The notes: generated from the letters alone by a model not told the origin. DNA of 64,000 bases from Billgrantia bachuensis (GCF_011742165.1 NZ_JAAQTO010000049.1:79506-143505); one strand, 5' to 3'; shown: positions 25,505 through 34,639, counted from the stretch's first letter. A program made the numbers and translations.

Positions 25505-26803
25505 ATGTCCGTTGACGTCGGCTTCTACGGCCTCGCCATCCTGATGCTGCTGCTGGCGCTGCGGGTGCCGGTGGCGCTCTCGCTGGTCGTGGTTGCGCTG
25601 GGCGGCATGACGGTGATGTTCGGCTGGAACACCGCCATCGGCATGCTCTCCTCTGCGCCCTATGAGTTCATCGCCAAGTGGACGCTCAGCGCGGTGCCGA
25701 TGTTTTTGCTGATGGGCTTCGTCTGCTACCACACCGGCCTTACCAACGGCCTCTTCAGTGCTGCCAAGGTGGTGTTTCGCTGGTTGCCCGGTGGGGTGGC
25801 GATCTCCAGCATCGTGGCCAGCTCCGGTTTCGCCGCGGTGAGCGGCTCGAGCGTGGCCTGCTCGGCGGCCATGGGGCGCATCGCCATTCCCGAGATGGTC
25901 AACGGTGGCTACAAGCCGAGCTTCGCCTGCGGCACCATTGCTGCCGGCGGTACCATCGGCGCGCTGATTCCGCCCAGCATCCTGATGATCGTGTATGGCG
26001 TCTTCGCCCAGGTGTCGATCACCCAGGTGTTCCTGGGGGGCATCACCATCGGTCTGCTGACGGCGGTCAGCTACAGCATCGTGATCCTGATGGTCAGCTG
26101 GCTGCGGCCGGACATCGTGCCGCGGGAGGCCGTGGGGGCCCGCGATATCACTGCCCAGCAGGCGCTGCTCGACATCTGGCCGGTGCTGGTGCTGGGCGTG
26201 CTGGTGTTCGGCGGCCTGTTCTCGGGGTTCTTTACCGCCACCGAGGCGGGGGCGGTGGGGGCCGCCGGGGCGATCCTCATCGGCTTGGTGCTGGGGCGCC
26301 TGAATGGCCAGGCGATGAAGGCCGCGCTGCTCGAGACCCTTTCCACTACCTCGGCGCTGCTGATCATCGGCGTCGGGGCCAGCATGTTCACTCTCTTCCT
26401 GAGTCTGAGCGGCCTGGCTGGCTTTATCACCGGAGCGGTGACCGGCTGGGAGCTCTCCTATCTCGAACTGATGCTGGTGGTGGTGCTGATCTACCTCTTC
26501 CTGGGGCTGTTCATGGAGCCCTTCGGCGCCATGCTGGTGACCCTGCCCGTACTGCTGCCGGTATTCGAACTCTACGAAGTGAGCCTGATCTGGTTCGGCG
26601 TGCTGCTGGTGAAGCTGCTCGAGATCGGCATGATCACCCCGCCCGTTGGCATGAACATCTTCGTGATCAAGGGCGTGGCGGGACAGTACGCCTCGCTGAT
26701 GGATATCTTCCGTGGCGTGTCGACCTTTCTGGTGGCCGACATCGTGGTCGTCGCGCTGGTGGTCTTCTATCCCCAGATCGTACTGGTGTTGACCGGCGGT
26801 TGA
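25505..26803 (+). CDS. TRAP transporter large permease (DctM)
   Basis: 432-residue DctM-type inner-membrane permease with many hydrophobic segments (RVPVALSLVVVALGG, AAGGTIGALIPPSILMIVYG, GMITPPVGMNIFVIKGVAG). The ATG at 25505 has AAGGTG 7 bases upstream; a GTG at 25496 overlapping the DctQ stop is the alternative. Completes the 23787-26803 transporter operon. Confidence 0.9.
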   Translation: MSVDVGFYGLAILMLLLALRVPVALSLVVVALGGMTVMFGWNTAIGMLSSAPYEFIAKWTLSAVPMFLLMGFVCYHTGLTNGLFSAAKVVFRWLPGGVAISSIVASSGFAAVSGSSVACSAAMGRIAIPEMVNGGYKPSFACGTIAAGGTIGALIPPSILMIVYGVFAQVSITQVFLGGITIGLLTAVSYSIVILMVSWLRPDIVPREAVGARDITAQQALLDIWPVLVLGVLVFGGLFSGFFTATEAGAVGAAGAILIGLVLGRLNGQAMKAALLETLSTTSALLIIGVGASMFTLFLSLSGLAGFITGAVTGWELSYLELMLVVVLIYLFLGLFMEPFGAMLVTLPVLLPVFELYEVSLIWFGVLLVKLLEIGMITPPVGMNIFVIKGVAGQYASLMDIFRGVSTFLVADIVVVALVVFYPQIVLVLTGG

Positions 26804-26813
26804 TACGCAAGAG

Positions 26814-26834
26814 GGCGAGCGTCTGACGCTCGCC
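26814..26834 (+). terminator. Hairpin after TRAP operon
   Basis: GGCGAGCG (26814-26821) and CGCTCGCC (26827-26834) around TCTGA, 10 bp after the DctM stop. No T-tract follows, so it is a weak terminator candidate. Confidence 0.45.
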
Positions 26835-26863
26835 ACTGGCGGGCTAAATTCGAATCAGTTTGT

Positions 26864-26880
26864 TTGTTTATATAACAATA
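26864..26880 (+). promoter_or_regulatory. AT-rich inverted repeat before the CoA-transferase gene
   Basis: TTGTT-TATAT-AACAA (26864-26878) in an otherwise GC-rich region, about 50 bp before the CoA-transferase start. It shares the 10-mer TTGTTTATAT with the promoter region of the enoyl-CoA hydratase operon. Confidence 0.4.
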
Positions 26881-26926
26881 TATTGCATCTTCAATGATAA
26901 ATGCCTCCCCAAGGAGGGCCGAGAGA

Positions 26927-28489
26927 GTGAACAAGATCATCGACAGCAGCACCGCGGCGGGCCTGATTCGGGATGACGACACCGTCATCTGGACGACCGC
27001 CGGCCTGAGCGGCTTCGCCGAGGCCGTGGCCATCGCGCTGGAGCGGCGCTTCCTGGAGACCGGCGCGCCCCGCGACCTCACCGTGGCGCACAGCTGCGGC
27101 TGCGGCGATGGCAAGAGCCGAGGCATGAATCACCTGGGCCATGCCGGCCTGGTCAAGCGGCTGATCAGCGGCCACACCGGCCAGGCCCCGCGCATGGGCG
27201 AGCTGATCCGCGAGAACCGCGTCGAGGGCTACCTGCTGCCTCAGGGTGTGTTGGCGCATCTGTGGCGTCACATCGCCGGCAAGAAGCCCGGCGTGATCAG
27301 CAAGGTGGGACTGGGCACCTTCGTCGACCCGCGCCTCGAGGGGGGCAAGGCCAACGCCGCCGAAGAGGAGCTGGTCAAGCTGGTCGAACTCGAAGGTGAG
27401 GAGTGGTTGCTCTATCGCACCTTTCCGGTGGACGTAGCGGTGATTCGCGCCACCACCGCCGACGAGCGCGGCAACCTGAGCATGGAGCGCGAGGCGCTGC
27501 TGCTCGAGCAGCTCTCCATGGCCCAGGCGGCCAAGAACAGCGGCGGCATTGTCATCGCCCAGGTGGAGTACCTGGCCACCCAGGGCAGCCTGCACCCCAA
27601 GCAGGTCAAGGTACCGGGCGACCTGGTCGACTACGTGGTGGTGGCCGAGCCCGAGCATCACATGCAGACCATCACCACCACCTACAATCCGGCGCTGTCC
27701 GGCGACCTCAGGATGCCGCTGGGCGGCATCAAGCCGCTGCCGCTGGATCCGCGCAAGGTGATCGCCCGGCGTGCCGCCATGGAGCTGGTGCCGGGGGGCA
27801 TCGTCAACCTCGGCATCGGCATGCCCGAAGGGGTCTCCAGCGTGGCCGCCGAGGAGGGTGTCAGCGACCTGATGACCCTGACCACCGAGCTTGGCACCTA
27901 TGGTGGTGTGCCCGCCAGTGGCGGCGACTTCGCCACCTCCTACAACGCTGAGGCGATCATCGACCACGGCTACCAGTTCGACTTCTACGACGGCGGCGGG
28001 CTGGACGTCTGCTTCCTCGGCCTGGCCCAGACCGACCACGAGGGCAACCTCAATGTCAGCAAGTTCGGCGACAAGGTGGTGGGGCCGGGCGGCTTCATCA
28101 ACATCAGCCAGAACGCCCGCAAGGTGGTGTTCTGCGGCACCTTCACCAACGGCGGCGAGCTGGCGATCGAGGACGGCCGCCTCGCCATTCGCCAGGAGGG
28201 CCACCGCCGCAAGTTCGTTCAGCGCGTCGACCAGATCACCTTCAGCGGCCGCTATGCCCAGGAGACCGGCAAGCCGGTGCTGTTCGTCACCGAGCGCTGC
28301 GTCTTCGAACTGATCGACGGCGAAATCACCCTCACCGAGATCGCCCCGGGCCTCGACGTCGAACGCGACATCCTGGCGGCCATGGACTTCGTGCCGCGCA
28401 TCGCCAGCGAGCTGCGCGAGATGCCGGCGGCGCTCTTCCAGCCCCGGTGGGGTGGCCTGCGCGAGCATCTGCACGCGACTGAGCATTGA
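26927..28489 (+). CDS. Acyl-CoA:acetate/3-ketoacid CoA-transferase (fused alpha-beta, YdiF type)
   Basis: 520 residues; class I CoA-transferase with the alpha and beta halves in one chain, as in YdiF/propionate CoA-transferase. The second half carries GGIVNLGIGMPEGVSSVAAEEG and TTELGTYGGVPASGGDF; E321 in the latter is the expected catalytic glutamate that forms the CoA thioester. The GTG at 26927 has GGAGG 9 bases upstream and is preferred to an ATG 33 bases earlier, which would leave the ribosome site inside the gene. It moves CoA from a donor such as acetyl- or succinyl-CoA to a free acid. It precedes a thiolase gene by 11 bp and follows a TRAP operon, suggesting activation of an imported 3-keto or short-chain acid. 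Confidence 0.87.
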   Translation: MNKIIDSSTAAGLIRDDDTVIWTTAGLSGFAEAVAIALERRFLETGAPRDLTVAHSCGCGDGKSRGMNHLGHAGLVKRLISGHTGQAPRMGELIRENRVEGYLLPQGVLAHLWRHIAGKKPGVISKVGLGTFVDPRLEGGKANAAEEELVKLVELEGEEWLLYRTFPVDVAVIRATTADERGNLSMEREALLLEQLSMAQAAKNSGGIVIAQVEYLATQGSLHPKQVKVPGDLVDYVVVAEPEHHMQTITTTYNPALSGDLRMPLGGIKPLPLDPRKVIARRAAMELVPGGIVNLGIGMPEGVSSVAAEEGVSDLMTLTTELGTYGGVPASGGDFATSYNAEAIIDHGYQFDFYDGGGLDVCFLGLAQTDHEGNLNVSKFGDKVVGPGGFINISQNARKVVFCGTFTNGGELAIEDGRLAIRQEGHRRKFVQRVDQITFSGRYAQETGKPVLFVTERCVFELIDGEITLTEIAPGLDVERDILAAMDFVPRIASELREMPAALFQPRWGGLREHLHATEH

Positions 28490-28500
28490 GGAGAAAAGAC

Positions 28501-29691
28501 ATGTTCAAGAACGCCTACATTCCCTACGGCGGCTACTACACCACGCCTTTCTGCAAGTGGATGGGCAGCCTGGCCAACGTCAATGCCATCGAGCTGGGCG
28601 CGGCCACCAGTAAGCGCTGGTTCGCCAGCCGCGACATCGACCCCACGCTCATCGACTACCTCTACCTGGGGGTGTCGGTGGGGCAGAAATCGATCTTCTA
28701 CGGCGCGCCCTGGGCCGCGGCCATGATGGGCGCCGGCCAGGCGCCGGGCCAGAACATCACCCAGGCCTGCGCCACCGCCACCACGGCGGTGTTCAATGCT
28801 GCCCTGGCGGTGGACGCCGGCAGCTTCGACACCACCTACTGCCTGCTCGCCGACCGCCCCTCCAACGGTCCGCATACCATCTGGCCCAACCCCAACGGGC
28901 CGGGCGGCGAGGTGATCGCCGAAAACTGGAACATGGACAACATCGCCGCCGACCCGGCCACCGGCAAGGACATGCTGACCACCGCCGAGAACGTCGCGCG
29001 CGAGCATGGCTTCAGCCGCGAGCAGGCCGACGAGCTGACCCTGCGCCGCTACGAGCAGTACGCCGAGGCGCTGGCCGACGACCGCGCCTTCCAGAAGCGC
29101 TACATGTTCCCCGTTGAGGTCGCGGTCTCGCGCAAGGAGACCAAGCTCGTCGAGGCCGACGAGGGCGTGACCGCGACCAGTGCCGAGGGCCTGGCCAGAC
29201 TGCGAGCGGTGCAACCCGACGGCATTCATACCTATGGGGCCCAGACCCACCCGGCCGATGCCAACGCCGGCATCGTCGTCACCACCCGCGAGCGCGCCGC
29301 CGAGCTCAGCACCGATCCCCGACTGGCCGTCCAGGTGGTGGCCTACGGCCATGCCCGGACCAAGCCGGCCCACATGCCCATGGCGCCGGCCACCTCGGTC
29401 AAGCGTGCGCTCGAGCGGTCCGGCCTGACCCTCGACCAGATCAAGACGATCAAGAACCACTCGCCGTTCATCGCCAACGACCTGCACCTGGCCAAGGCGC
29501 TGGGGCTCGACGCCAACACCTTCAACAACTACGGCACCTCGCTGGTCTACGGGCACCCCCAGGCGCCGACGCTGGCACGCCTGCTGATCGAGGCCATCGA
29601 GGAAACCGCGCTGAAGGGCGGCGGCTACGCCCTGGTCACCGGCTGCGCGGCCGGCGATTCGGCGGCGGCCCTGATCGTCAAGGTGGGCTGA
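28501..29691 (+). CDS. Thiolase-family protein
   Basis: 396 residues with the thiolase triad: C90 in TQACATATTA (acyl-enzyme), H352 in VYGHPQAPT and C382 in TGCAAGDSAAALI. The usual GHPxGATG and CxGGGxG motifs are altered, so this is a divergent thiolase branch rather than a standard FadA/AtoB. GAGGAG precedes the ATG. It should cleave the 3-ketoacyl-CoA made by the adjacent CoA-transferase, or condense acyl-CoAs. The opposing ACAD-SDR-hydratase operon supplies the other beta-oxidation activities. Confidence 0.85.
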   Translation: MFKNAYIPYGGYYTTPFCKWMGSLANVNAIELGAATSKRWFASRDIDPTLIDYLYLGVSVGQKSIFYGAPWAAAMMGAGQAPGQNITQACATATTAVFNAALAVDAGSFDTTYCLLADRPSNGPHTIWPNPNGPGGEVIAENWNMDNIAADPATGKDMLTTAENVAREHGFSREQADELTLRRYEQYAEALADDRAFQKRYMFPVEVAVSRKETKLVEADEGVTATSAEGLARLRAVQPDGIHTYGAQTHPADANAGIVVTTRERAAELSTDPRLAVQVVAYGHARTKPAHMPMAPATSVKRALERSGLTLDQIKTIKNHSPFIANDLHLAKALGLDANTFNNYGTSLVYGHPQAPTLARLLIEAIEETALKGGGYALVTGCAAGDSAAALIVKVG

Positions 29692-29817
29692 GTTCTTTCC
29701 GGTCATTCCAACCGGGAGCGCCCGCCGAGGGATCGGCGGGTGTGCAAGCAAGAGCGCAAGGGACATGAAGTAGAAAGCAGCATTTATCGAACTAGAACAA
29801 CACGGAGACTGAACAAG

Positions 29818-30882
29818 ATGATGAATAAAAAAAGACTGGCCATGGCGGTCGCACTGTCGACTATGACGGCACAGGCTTATGCCCTCGAGCTGGGTGAATT
29901 CGGCGGTGCGAATCTCAGCATCGGAGGCTATGTCAAGGCGGAGGGAATCTTTACCGATCCCGATGGGGGAGACAGGAACTTCGATGCGAGCGCTCGCCAG
30001 TCGCGCATCAACTTCAAGGTCGACAAGGACGTTCAGGGCCATAGCGTGACGGGCTTCATCGAGGGCGATTTCTGGGACAATGCGACGGATACATCGGACA
30101 CCAGTTACGCCATGCGACTGCGCCATGCCTACATCCAGGTCGACGACTTCACTCTCGGTCAGACCTGGACCGGCCAGTTCTTTGCCAACGCGCCATTCGA
30201 TGTGGAGATCCTCGACTTCTACGGTACCGGTGTCGGTACTGTCTCCGGCAGCGGCGCGGTCGTAAGGCCGGATCTGGTCCTGCACTATACCCCGGGTGGA
30301 TTCCGCTTCAGCCTGCAGGACCCGGTCTACCAAGATGCCGACTTCCCGGACATGGTCGCCTCCTACACGCATCGCACCGAGGCGGGACACGCCTTCAATG
30401 CTGCCGTCACCGGGCGGGAGGTCGAGACCGGCATCGACGATTCGGAATTCGGCGCCGCGTTCTCCCTGGCCGCTAAGCTCAACTTCGGTGCTACCTCGCT
30501 TGCCCTGAGCGGCTACACGGGGAAAGGCAACAACGTCTACTCCGGCTGGGGCTACAACGGCGCGACGAGCCCTATCAGCATGGCTGCGAGCGGTGAGGTC
30601 AATGCCGATGGCGAGCTGGTGAGCACGACCGGCTATACGGCAGGGGTGAGCCACCGCTTCAATGAGCAATTCCGCGGCAATATCCGCTATGCCCAGGTGG
30701 AAGCGGACGAGGTGGCGCCGACCGTTGCTGACGACACGCTCGAAATGATCAACGTCAATCTGATCTATACGTACTTGCCCAACCTGGACTTTGGCATCGA
30801 ATGGCGCGACCGCAATGCGACGACGATGCCGCTGCGTCCGGGTGGGCAGCAGGTGGAGTTGATGGCGATGTACAAGTTCTAG
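29818..30882 (+). CDS. DcaP-like outer-membrane porin
   Basis: 354 residues with a signal peptide (MMNKKRLAMAVALSTMTAQAYA). A beta-barrel sequence begins with SIGGYVKAEGIFTD and SRINFKVDKDVQGHSVTGFIEGDF and ends with aromatic F (LMAMYKF). DcaP-family porins are trimeric and favour anionic substrates such as dicarboxylates. GGAG lies 10 bases upstream of the first of two adjacent ATGs. It lies 126 bp after the thiolase gene and probably serves the same substrate as the TRAP transporter upstream. Confidence 0.8.
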   Translation: MMNKKRLAMAVALSTMTAQAYALELGEFGGANLSIGGYVKAEGIFTDPDGGDRNFDASARQSRINFKVDKDVQGHSVTGFIEGDFWDNATDTSDTSYAMRLRHAYIQVDDFTLGQTWTGQFFANAPFDVEILDFYGTGVGTVSGSGAVVRPDLVLHYTPGGFRFSLQDPVYQDADFPDMVASYTHRTEAGHAFNAAVTGREVETGIDDSEFGAAFSLAAKLNFGATSLALSGYTGKGNNVYSGWGYNGATSPISMAASGEVNADGELVSTTGYTAGVSHRFNEQFRGNIRYAQVEADEVAPTVADDTLEMINVNLIYTYLPNLDFGIEWRDRNATTMPLRPGGQQVELMAMYKF

Positions 30883-30927
30883 GGGAGCTTGTCGCCGGAT
30901 CCTTCGCTCGGTTTCGATCGTTTCTTT

Positions 30928-30966
30928 GAGGCGAATCATCCTTCCTTCGATGATTCGCCTCTTTTC
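30928..30966 (+). terminator. Rho-independent terminator after DcaP-like porin
   Basis: Perfect 12-bp stem (GAGGCGAATCAT with ATGATTCGCCTC) around a 10-base loop, then CTTTTCG. It separates the rightward operon from the leftward acyl-CoA dehydrogenase gene. Confidence 0.88.
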
Positions 30967-31028
30967 GTTGTGAGAAAGGCGGGAGTTCCCCTGCGAGTCT
31001 TGGAGCAGCCTCAAGCGCAATCGCGAGC

Positions 31029-32813
31029 CTAGAGTGCTGCTGCTGGGAAGCGGCTCAGCACTGCTCCGGCCTGGCGCAGGGTCTTGCCGTGGGCATGGGC
31101 CTGGGGCGCCTGGGTGGCCATATAGAAGCGCGACAGTTCGATCAGGCCCTGCAGATACTCGGCATCACCCTCTCCTTTCTCGTACCGGGCCTCGGCGGCG
31201 AGCGCCAGGCGGGCCATCTGCCAGGCGCCGCAGGCGATGCCCAGCAGGTGGAGCAGTGGCACGGCGCCGGCGTAGAGCTCGGCGGTGTTGGCCTTACGGG
31301 CCAGTAGCCAGTCGCTGGTTTCGTCTAGCAGGTTGGCCTGGTCGTGCAGGGCTTCCGCCAGATCACCGAGCCGTTCATGGCCATCGAGTTGCGTGGCGGT
31401 TTCGCGGAAGTCATTGATCAGCTCGCGCAGGGTGGCGGTGTCCTCGCGCAGGATCTTGCGCCCCAGCAGGTCGTTGGCCTGGATGCCGGTGGTGCCCTCG
31501 TAAATGGTGATGACGCGGGCGTCGCGGAACAGCTGGGCGACCCCGGTCTCCTCGACGAAGCCCATGCCGCCGAACACCTGGATGGCCTCGTCGCAGAGGT
31601 CGTTGCCCACCTCGGTGCACCAGCCCTTGGCCACCGGCATCAGCAGGTCGACGTAGCGGCGATGCTTGTCGGCGACCTCGGCATCGGGGTGATGGCGGGC
31701 GAGGTCGAACCAGCCGGCGGCGGTGTAGAGCAGGCCGCGCATGGCCATCAGCCGGGCCCGCATCGACACCAGCATGCGTTTGACGTCAGGGTGGGCGAGG
31801 ATCGGTAGGCCGACTTCGCCAGTGACGATATCGCGCCCCTGAACGCGTTCCCGGGCGTAGGCAAGGGCGGCCTGATAGGCGCGCTCCCCGAGGGCCACGC
31901 CCTGAATGCCCACGTTGAAGCGGGCCTCGTTCATCATCACGAACATGGTGGCCAGGCCCTGGTGCGGCTCGCCCACCAGATAGCCCAGGGCGCCGCCGTC
32001 GTCGCCGTAGCTCAGGGTGCAGGTGGGGCTGCCGTGGATGCCCATCTTGTGCTCGATGGCGATGCAGCGGATGTCGTTCCTTTCTCCCGGCTCGCCGTGT
32101 TCGTCGAGCAGGTACTTGGGCACCAGGAACAGCGACAGGCCCTTGACCCCCGGCAGGGCGTCGGGCAATCGGGCCAGCACCAGATGCACGATGTTGGGGG
32201 TGAGCTCGTGCTCGCCGTAGGAGATGAAGATCTTCTGGCCGAACAGGCGGTAGGCGCCGTCGCCCTCGGGCTCGGCGCGCATGCGCGTAGCGGCCAGATC
32301 GGAGCCGGCCTGGGGCTCGGTGAGGTTCATGGTGGCGGCCCACTCGCCGCTGACGATCTTTGCAAGCCAGGTGGCCTTTTGCGTCTCGCTGGCGGCGATC
32401 ATCAGCGCCTCGGTCTGGCCCACGTTGAGCTGGGGCAGCATGGCGAAGGCCATGTTGCTGGCGAACCACATCTCCCACACCGGGGTGGAGACCAGCTTGG
32501 GCAGCCCCTGGCCACCATGCTCAGGGGGCAGGGAGAGGCCGATCCAGCCGGCCTCGCAGAACTGGTCGTAAGCCGCCTGCCAGCCCTCGGGGGTGACCAC
32601 CTGCCCATCCTCCAGGCGACAGCCCTGGCGGTCGCCGACCGGGTTGAGCGGCGCGAGCACGCCGGCGGCGAACTTGCCGGCCTCCTCCAGCACGGCGCTT
32701 ACCAGATCCGGCGAGGCGTCCTCGCAGCCGGGCAGCTCGCCGATCCGCTCGAGACCGGCCAGCTCCTCGAGGACGAACTGCATATCGCGCAGCGGCGCCT
32801 GGTAATCAAGCAT
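31029..32813 (-). CDS. Acyl-CoA dehydrogenase, large (DmdC-like) type
   Basis: 594 residues, longer than classical 380-residue ACADs and matching the FadE5/DmdC-like family with a C-terminal extension. Recognised parts are LTEPQAGSDLA (FAD/substrate loop), NEARFNVGIQG and YEGTTGIQANDL, whose E439 is the likely catalytic base. The start at 32813 has AAGGG 5 bases upstream. It oxidises an acyl-CoA to the 2-enoyl-CoA. It lies in one operon with the SDR and the enoyl-CoA hydratase. Preference for methylthio-, medium-chain or arylpropionyl-CoA cannot be told from sequence. Confidence 0.87.
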   Translation of the reverse strand: MLDYQAPLRDMQFVLEELAGLERIGELPGCEDASPDLVSAVLEEAGKFAAGVLAPLNPVGDRQGCRLEDGQVVTPEGWQAAYDQFCEAGWIGLSLPPEHGGQGLPKLVSTPVWEMWFASNMAFAMLPQLNVGQTEALMIAASETQKATWLAKIVSGEWAATMNLTEPQAGSDLAATRMRAEPEGDGAYRLFGQKIFISYGEHELTPNIVHLVLARLPDALPGVKGLSLFLVPKYLLDEHGEPGERNDIRCIAIEHKMGIHGSPTCTLSYGDDGGALGYLVGEPHQGLATMFVMMNEARFNVGIQGVALGERAYQAALAYARERVQGRDIVTGEVGLPILAHPDVKRMLVSMRARLMAMRGLLYTAAGWFDLARHHPDAEVADKHRRYVDLLMPVAKGWCTEVGNDLCDEAIQVFGGMGFVEETGVAQLFRDARVITIYEGTTGIQANDLLGRKILREDTATLRELINDFRETATQLDGHERLGDLAEALHDQANLLDETSDWLLARKANTAELYAGAVPLLHLLGIACGAWQMARLALAAEARYEKGEGDAEYLQGLIELSRFYMATQAPQAHAHGKTLRQAGAVLSRFPAAAL

Positions 32814-32985
32814 GATGCCCTTTCCGTATCTCACTTTGTGAAAAAGGGAACGCTGATTTATGTCGCGAGCGAAGAGAGGCTGGCCGCTGCCGGAGCGCAG
32901 CATCCGGAGTTGACTGACTGCTCAATGAGGATTGCGAGCACCGCCAGCGGCCAGGATATCGAGCGCAGTAATAAATCAGGTTTCC

Positions 32986-33771
32986 TTACCGAGGGGCCAT
33001 GCGGATAGACCCATCCACCCGAATTGTCTCCCCGTTGAGCATGGGGTTGTCGACGATATGGCAGGCCAGGCGCGCGAATTCGCCAGGCTCGCCCAGGCGG
33101 TTGGGGAAGGGGATGGACGCGGCCAGGGACTGCTGCGCCTCTTCCGGCAGCGCCTCCATCAGCGGGGTCTTGAACAGCCCCGGGGCGATGGTCATGACGC
33201 GAATACCGTGGCGTGCCAGCTCCCGGGCGATGGGTAGGGTCATGGCGACGATGCCGCCCTTGGAGGCCGCATAGGCGGGCTGGCCGATCTGGCCGTCGAA
33301 GGCCGCCACCGAGGCGGTGTTGATGATCACCCCGCGCTCGCCGTCGGCCTGGGGCTCGCCCTTGGCCATGGCGGCGGCGGCCAGGCGCAGCATGTTGAAG
33401 CTGCCCAGCAGGTTGATGTTGACGATGCGCGAGAAGGCTTCCAGTGGCAGAGGCTCGCCATGGCGGTCGACCACCTTGGCGGGGTCGCCGACCCCGGCGC
33501 AATTGATCAGCCCCTGCAGACCGCCGAAGGTGTCCACGGCCAGCGCCACCACGGCCTGGGCATCGGCCTCGCTGGTGACGTCGGTGCGCCGGAACAGCGC
33601 GCGGTCGGTGGCACTCCTGGCGTTCAGTTCTTTCGCCAACGCCTCGCCGCGTTCGGCATTGAGGTCGGCGATCACCACGTTGCCGCCGGCATCGTGGAGG
33701 GCGCGCGCGGTGGCCTCGCCGAGACCCGAGGCGCCGCCGGAAACGATGAAGGTATTGTCCTGGAATTTCAT
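32986..33771 (-). CDS. SDR dehydrogenase, 3-hydroxyacyl-CoA dehydrogenase type II-like
   Basis: 261 residues: Rossmann motif SGGASGLGEATA (about residues 10-21), NCAGVG, and catalytic S (INTASVAAF) with YAASK. The sequence APGLFKTPLMEALPEEAQQSL resembles the HSD10 type of 3-hydroxyacyl-CoA dehydrogenases. GAGGAG lies just before the ATG at 33771; the frame extends 22 codons upstream without support. It sits 10 bp after the enoyl-CoA hydratase gene, fitting oxidation of the 3-hydroxyacyl-CoA product. Confidence 0.85.
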   Translation of the reverse strand: MKFQDNTFIVSGGASGLGEATARALHDAGGNVVIADLNAERGEALAKELNARSATDRALFRRTDVTSEADAQAVVALAVDTFGGLQGLINCAGVGDPAKVVDRHGEPLPLEAFSRIVNINLLGSFNMLRLAAAAMAKGEPQADGERGVIINTASVAAFDGQIGQPAYAASKGGIVAMTLPIARELARHGIRVMTIAPGLFKTPLMEALPEEAQQSLAASIPFPNRLGEPGEFARLACHIVDNPMLNGETIRVDGSIRMAPR

Positions 33772-33781
33772 GATGCTCTCC

Positions 33782-34552
33782 TCAGGTGCGTGGGCCCTGG
33801 CCCTTCTTCTTGAAAAAGTCCCCGATGCGTTCGGCAACCTCCGGGCTGGTCTGGGTCAGGGCGGCGGTGAGTGACTCGACGAACAGGCCGTCGTCGCTGG
33901 ACATGTTGTCGATACGCGAGATGGCGGACACCATGGCCCAGTTGGCCATGGGGGCGTTCTCGGCGATGCGTTCGGCGAGTTGGCGGGCCTTGTCGAGACT
34001 CTCGCCCTGGCCGACCACGTAGTGGGAGAGGCCCAGACGCTGGCCCTCGTCGGCCTCCATGACGCGGCCGGTGAGCATCATTTCGCACATGCGGCCGGGG
34101 CCGATGATATTGGCCACTCGCACCGAGGCGCCGCCGCCGACGAAGATGCCGTGGCGCCCCTCGGGCAGCTGGTAAACAGTGCTGGATTCGGCCACTCGCA
34201 CATGGGTAGCGGTGGCCAGTTCCAGGCCGCCGCCGATCACGGCGCCCTGCATGGCGGTGACCACCGGAATGCCACCGTTCTGCAGCCGATCGAAGATGCG
34301 GTGCCAACTGCGGGAGTGCTGTACCACGCCGAAGGGCTCGCGATGCTGGTGCTCGGCCAGGTCGAGCCCGGCGCAGAAGTGCTTGCCTTCGGCGGCCAAG
34401 ATAATGACCCGGGTGGCCTCCGGTATGGCAACCAGTGCCTCTTCCAGAGCGCTGAGCAGGCGATCGCTGACGGCATTGCGCTTCTCCGGTCGTGCCAGCG
34501 TGATGGTGTAGATGCTGTCGTCCAGAGTCGTCTTGACGAGAGTTTCGGTCAT
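33782..34552 (-). CDS. Enoyl-CoA hydratase/isomerase family protein
   Basis: 256-residue crotonase. The oxyanion-hole segments are AEGKHFCAGLDLAEH and QGAVIGGGLELATATHVRVAE; the usual second glutamate region is LPEGRHGIFVGGGASVRV. It hydrates a 2-enoyl-CoA, or acts as isomerase. First gene of the operon hydratase, SDR, ACAD. The promoter region upstream has an inverted repeat. A feruloyl-CoA hydratase-lyase role is unlikely by sequence, although fcs is in the window. Confidence 0.85.
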   Translation of the reverse strand: MTETLVKTTLDDSIYTITLARPEKRNAVSDRLLSALEEALVAIPEATRVIILAAEGKHFCAGLDLAEHQHREPFGVVQHSRSWHRIFDRLQNGGIPVVTAMQGAVIGGGLELATATHVRVAESSTVYQLPEGRHGIFVGGGASVRVANIIGPGRMCEMMLTGRVMEADEGQRLGLSHYVVGQGESLDKARQLAERIAENAPMANWAMVSAISRIDNMSSDDGLFVESLTAALTQTSPEVAERIGDFFKKKGQGPRT

Positions 34553-34601
34553 GGGGGCCTCGGCAGTGGTTCGTCAAGCTGAGCGCTTGTTGTCCAAAAA
34601 T

Positions 34602-34639
34602 ACTGTTGTGCATATAAACAATATAGAGGCTACAACAGT
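34602..34639. promoter_or_regulatory. Inverted repeat in promoter of hydratase operon
   Basis: ACTGTTGT (34602-34609) and ACAACAGT (34632-34639) are 22 bp apart in an AT-rich stretch 50-90 bp before the hydratase start. Between them, on the minus strand, lies TTGTTTATAT (34612-34621), the same 10-mer as before the CoA-transferase gene. Confidence 0.4.

Noticed and set aside
26927..29691. CoA-transferase and thiolase as the 3-oxoadipate lower pathway (CatIJ/PcaIJ, CatF/PcaF)
   Set aside because: The CoA-transferase is the fused YdiF type rather than two separate subunits, and the thiolase has atypical motifs; neither is next to the cat genes. The possibility is not excluded but is unsupported.
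28252..31020. Very long open frame (over 900 codons) on the minus strand across the CoA-transferase, thiolase and porin genes
   Set aside because: It is antisense to three well-supported genes, has no recognisable domain and low-complexity His/Arg/Gly/Gln-rich composition, as expected for a shadow frame in GC-rich DNA.
33782..34552. Enoyl-CoA hydratase as feruloyl-CoA hydratase-lyase (ech) partner of fcs
   Set aside because: It lies 33 kb from fcs in a beta-oxidation operon with an SDR and an acyl-CoA dehydrogenase, and I do not see the sequence character of the lyase subgroup.
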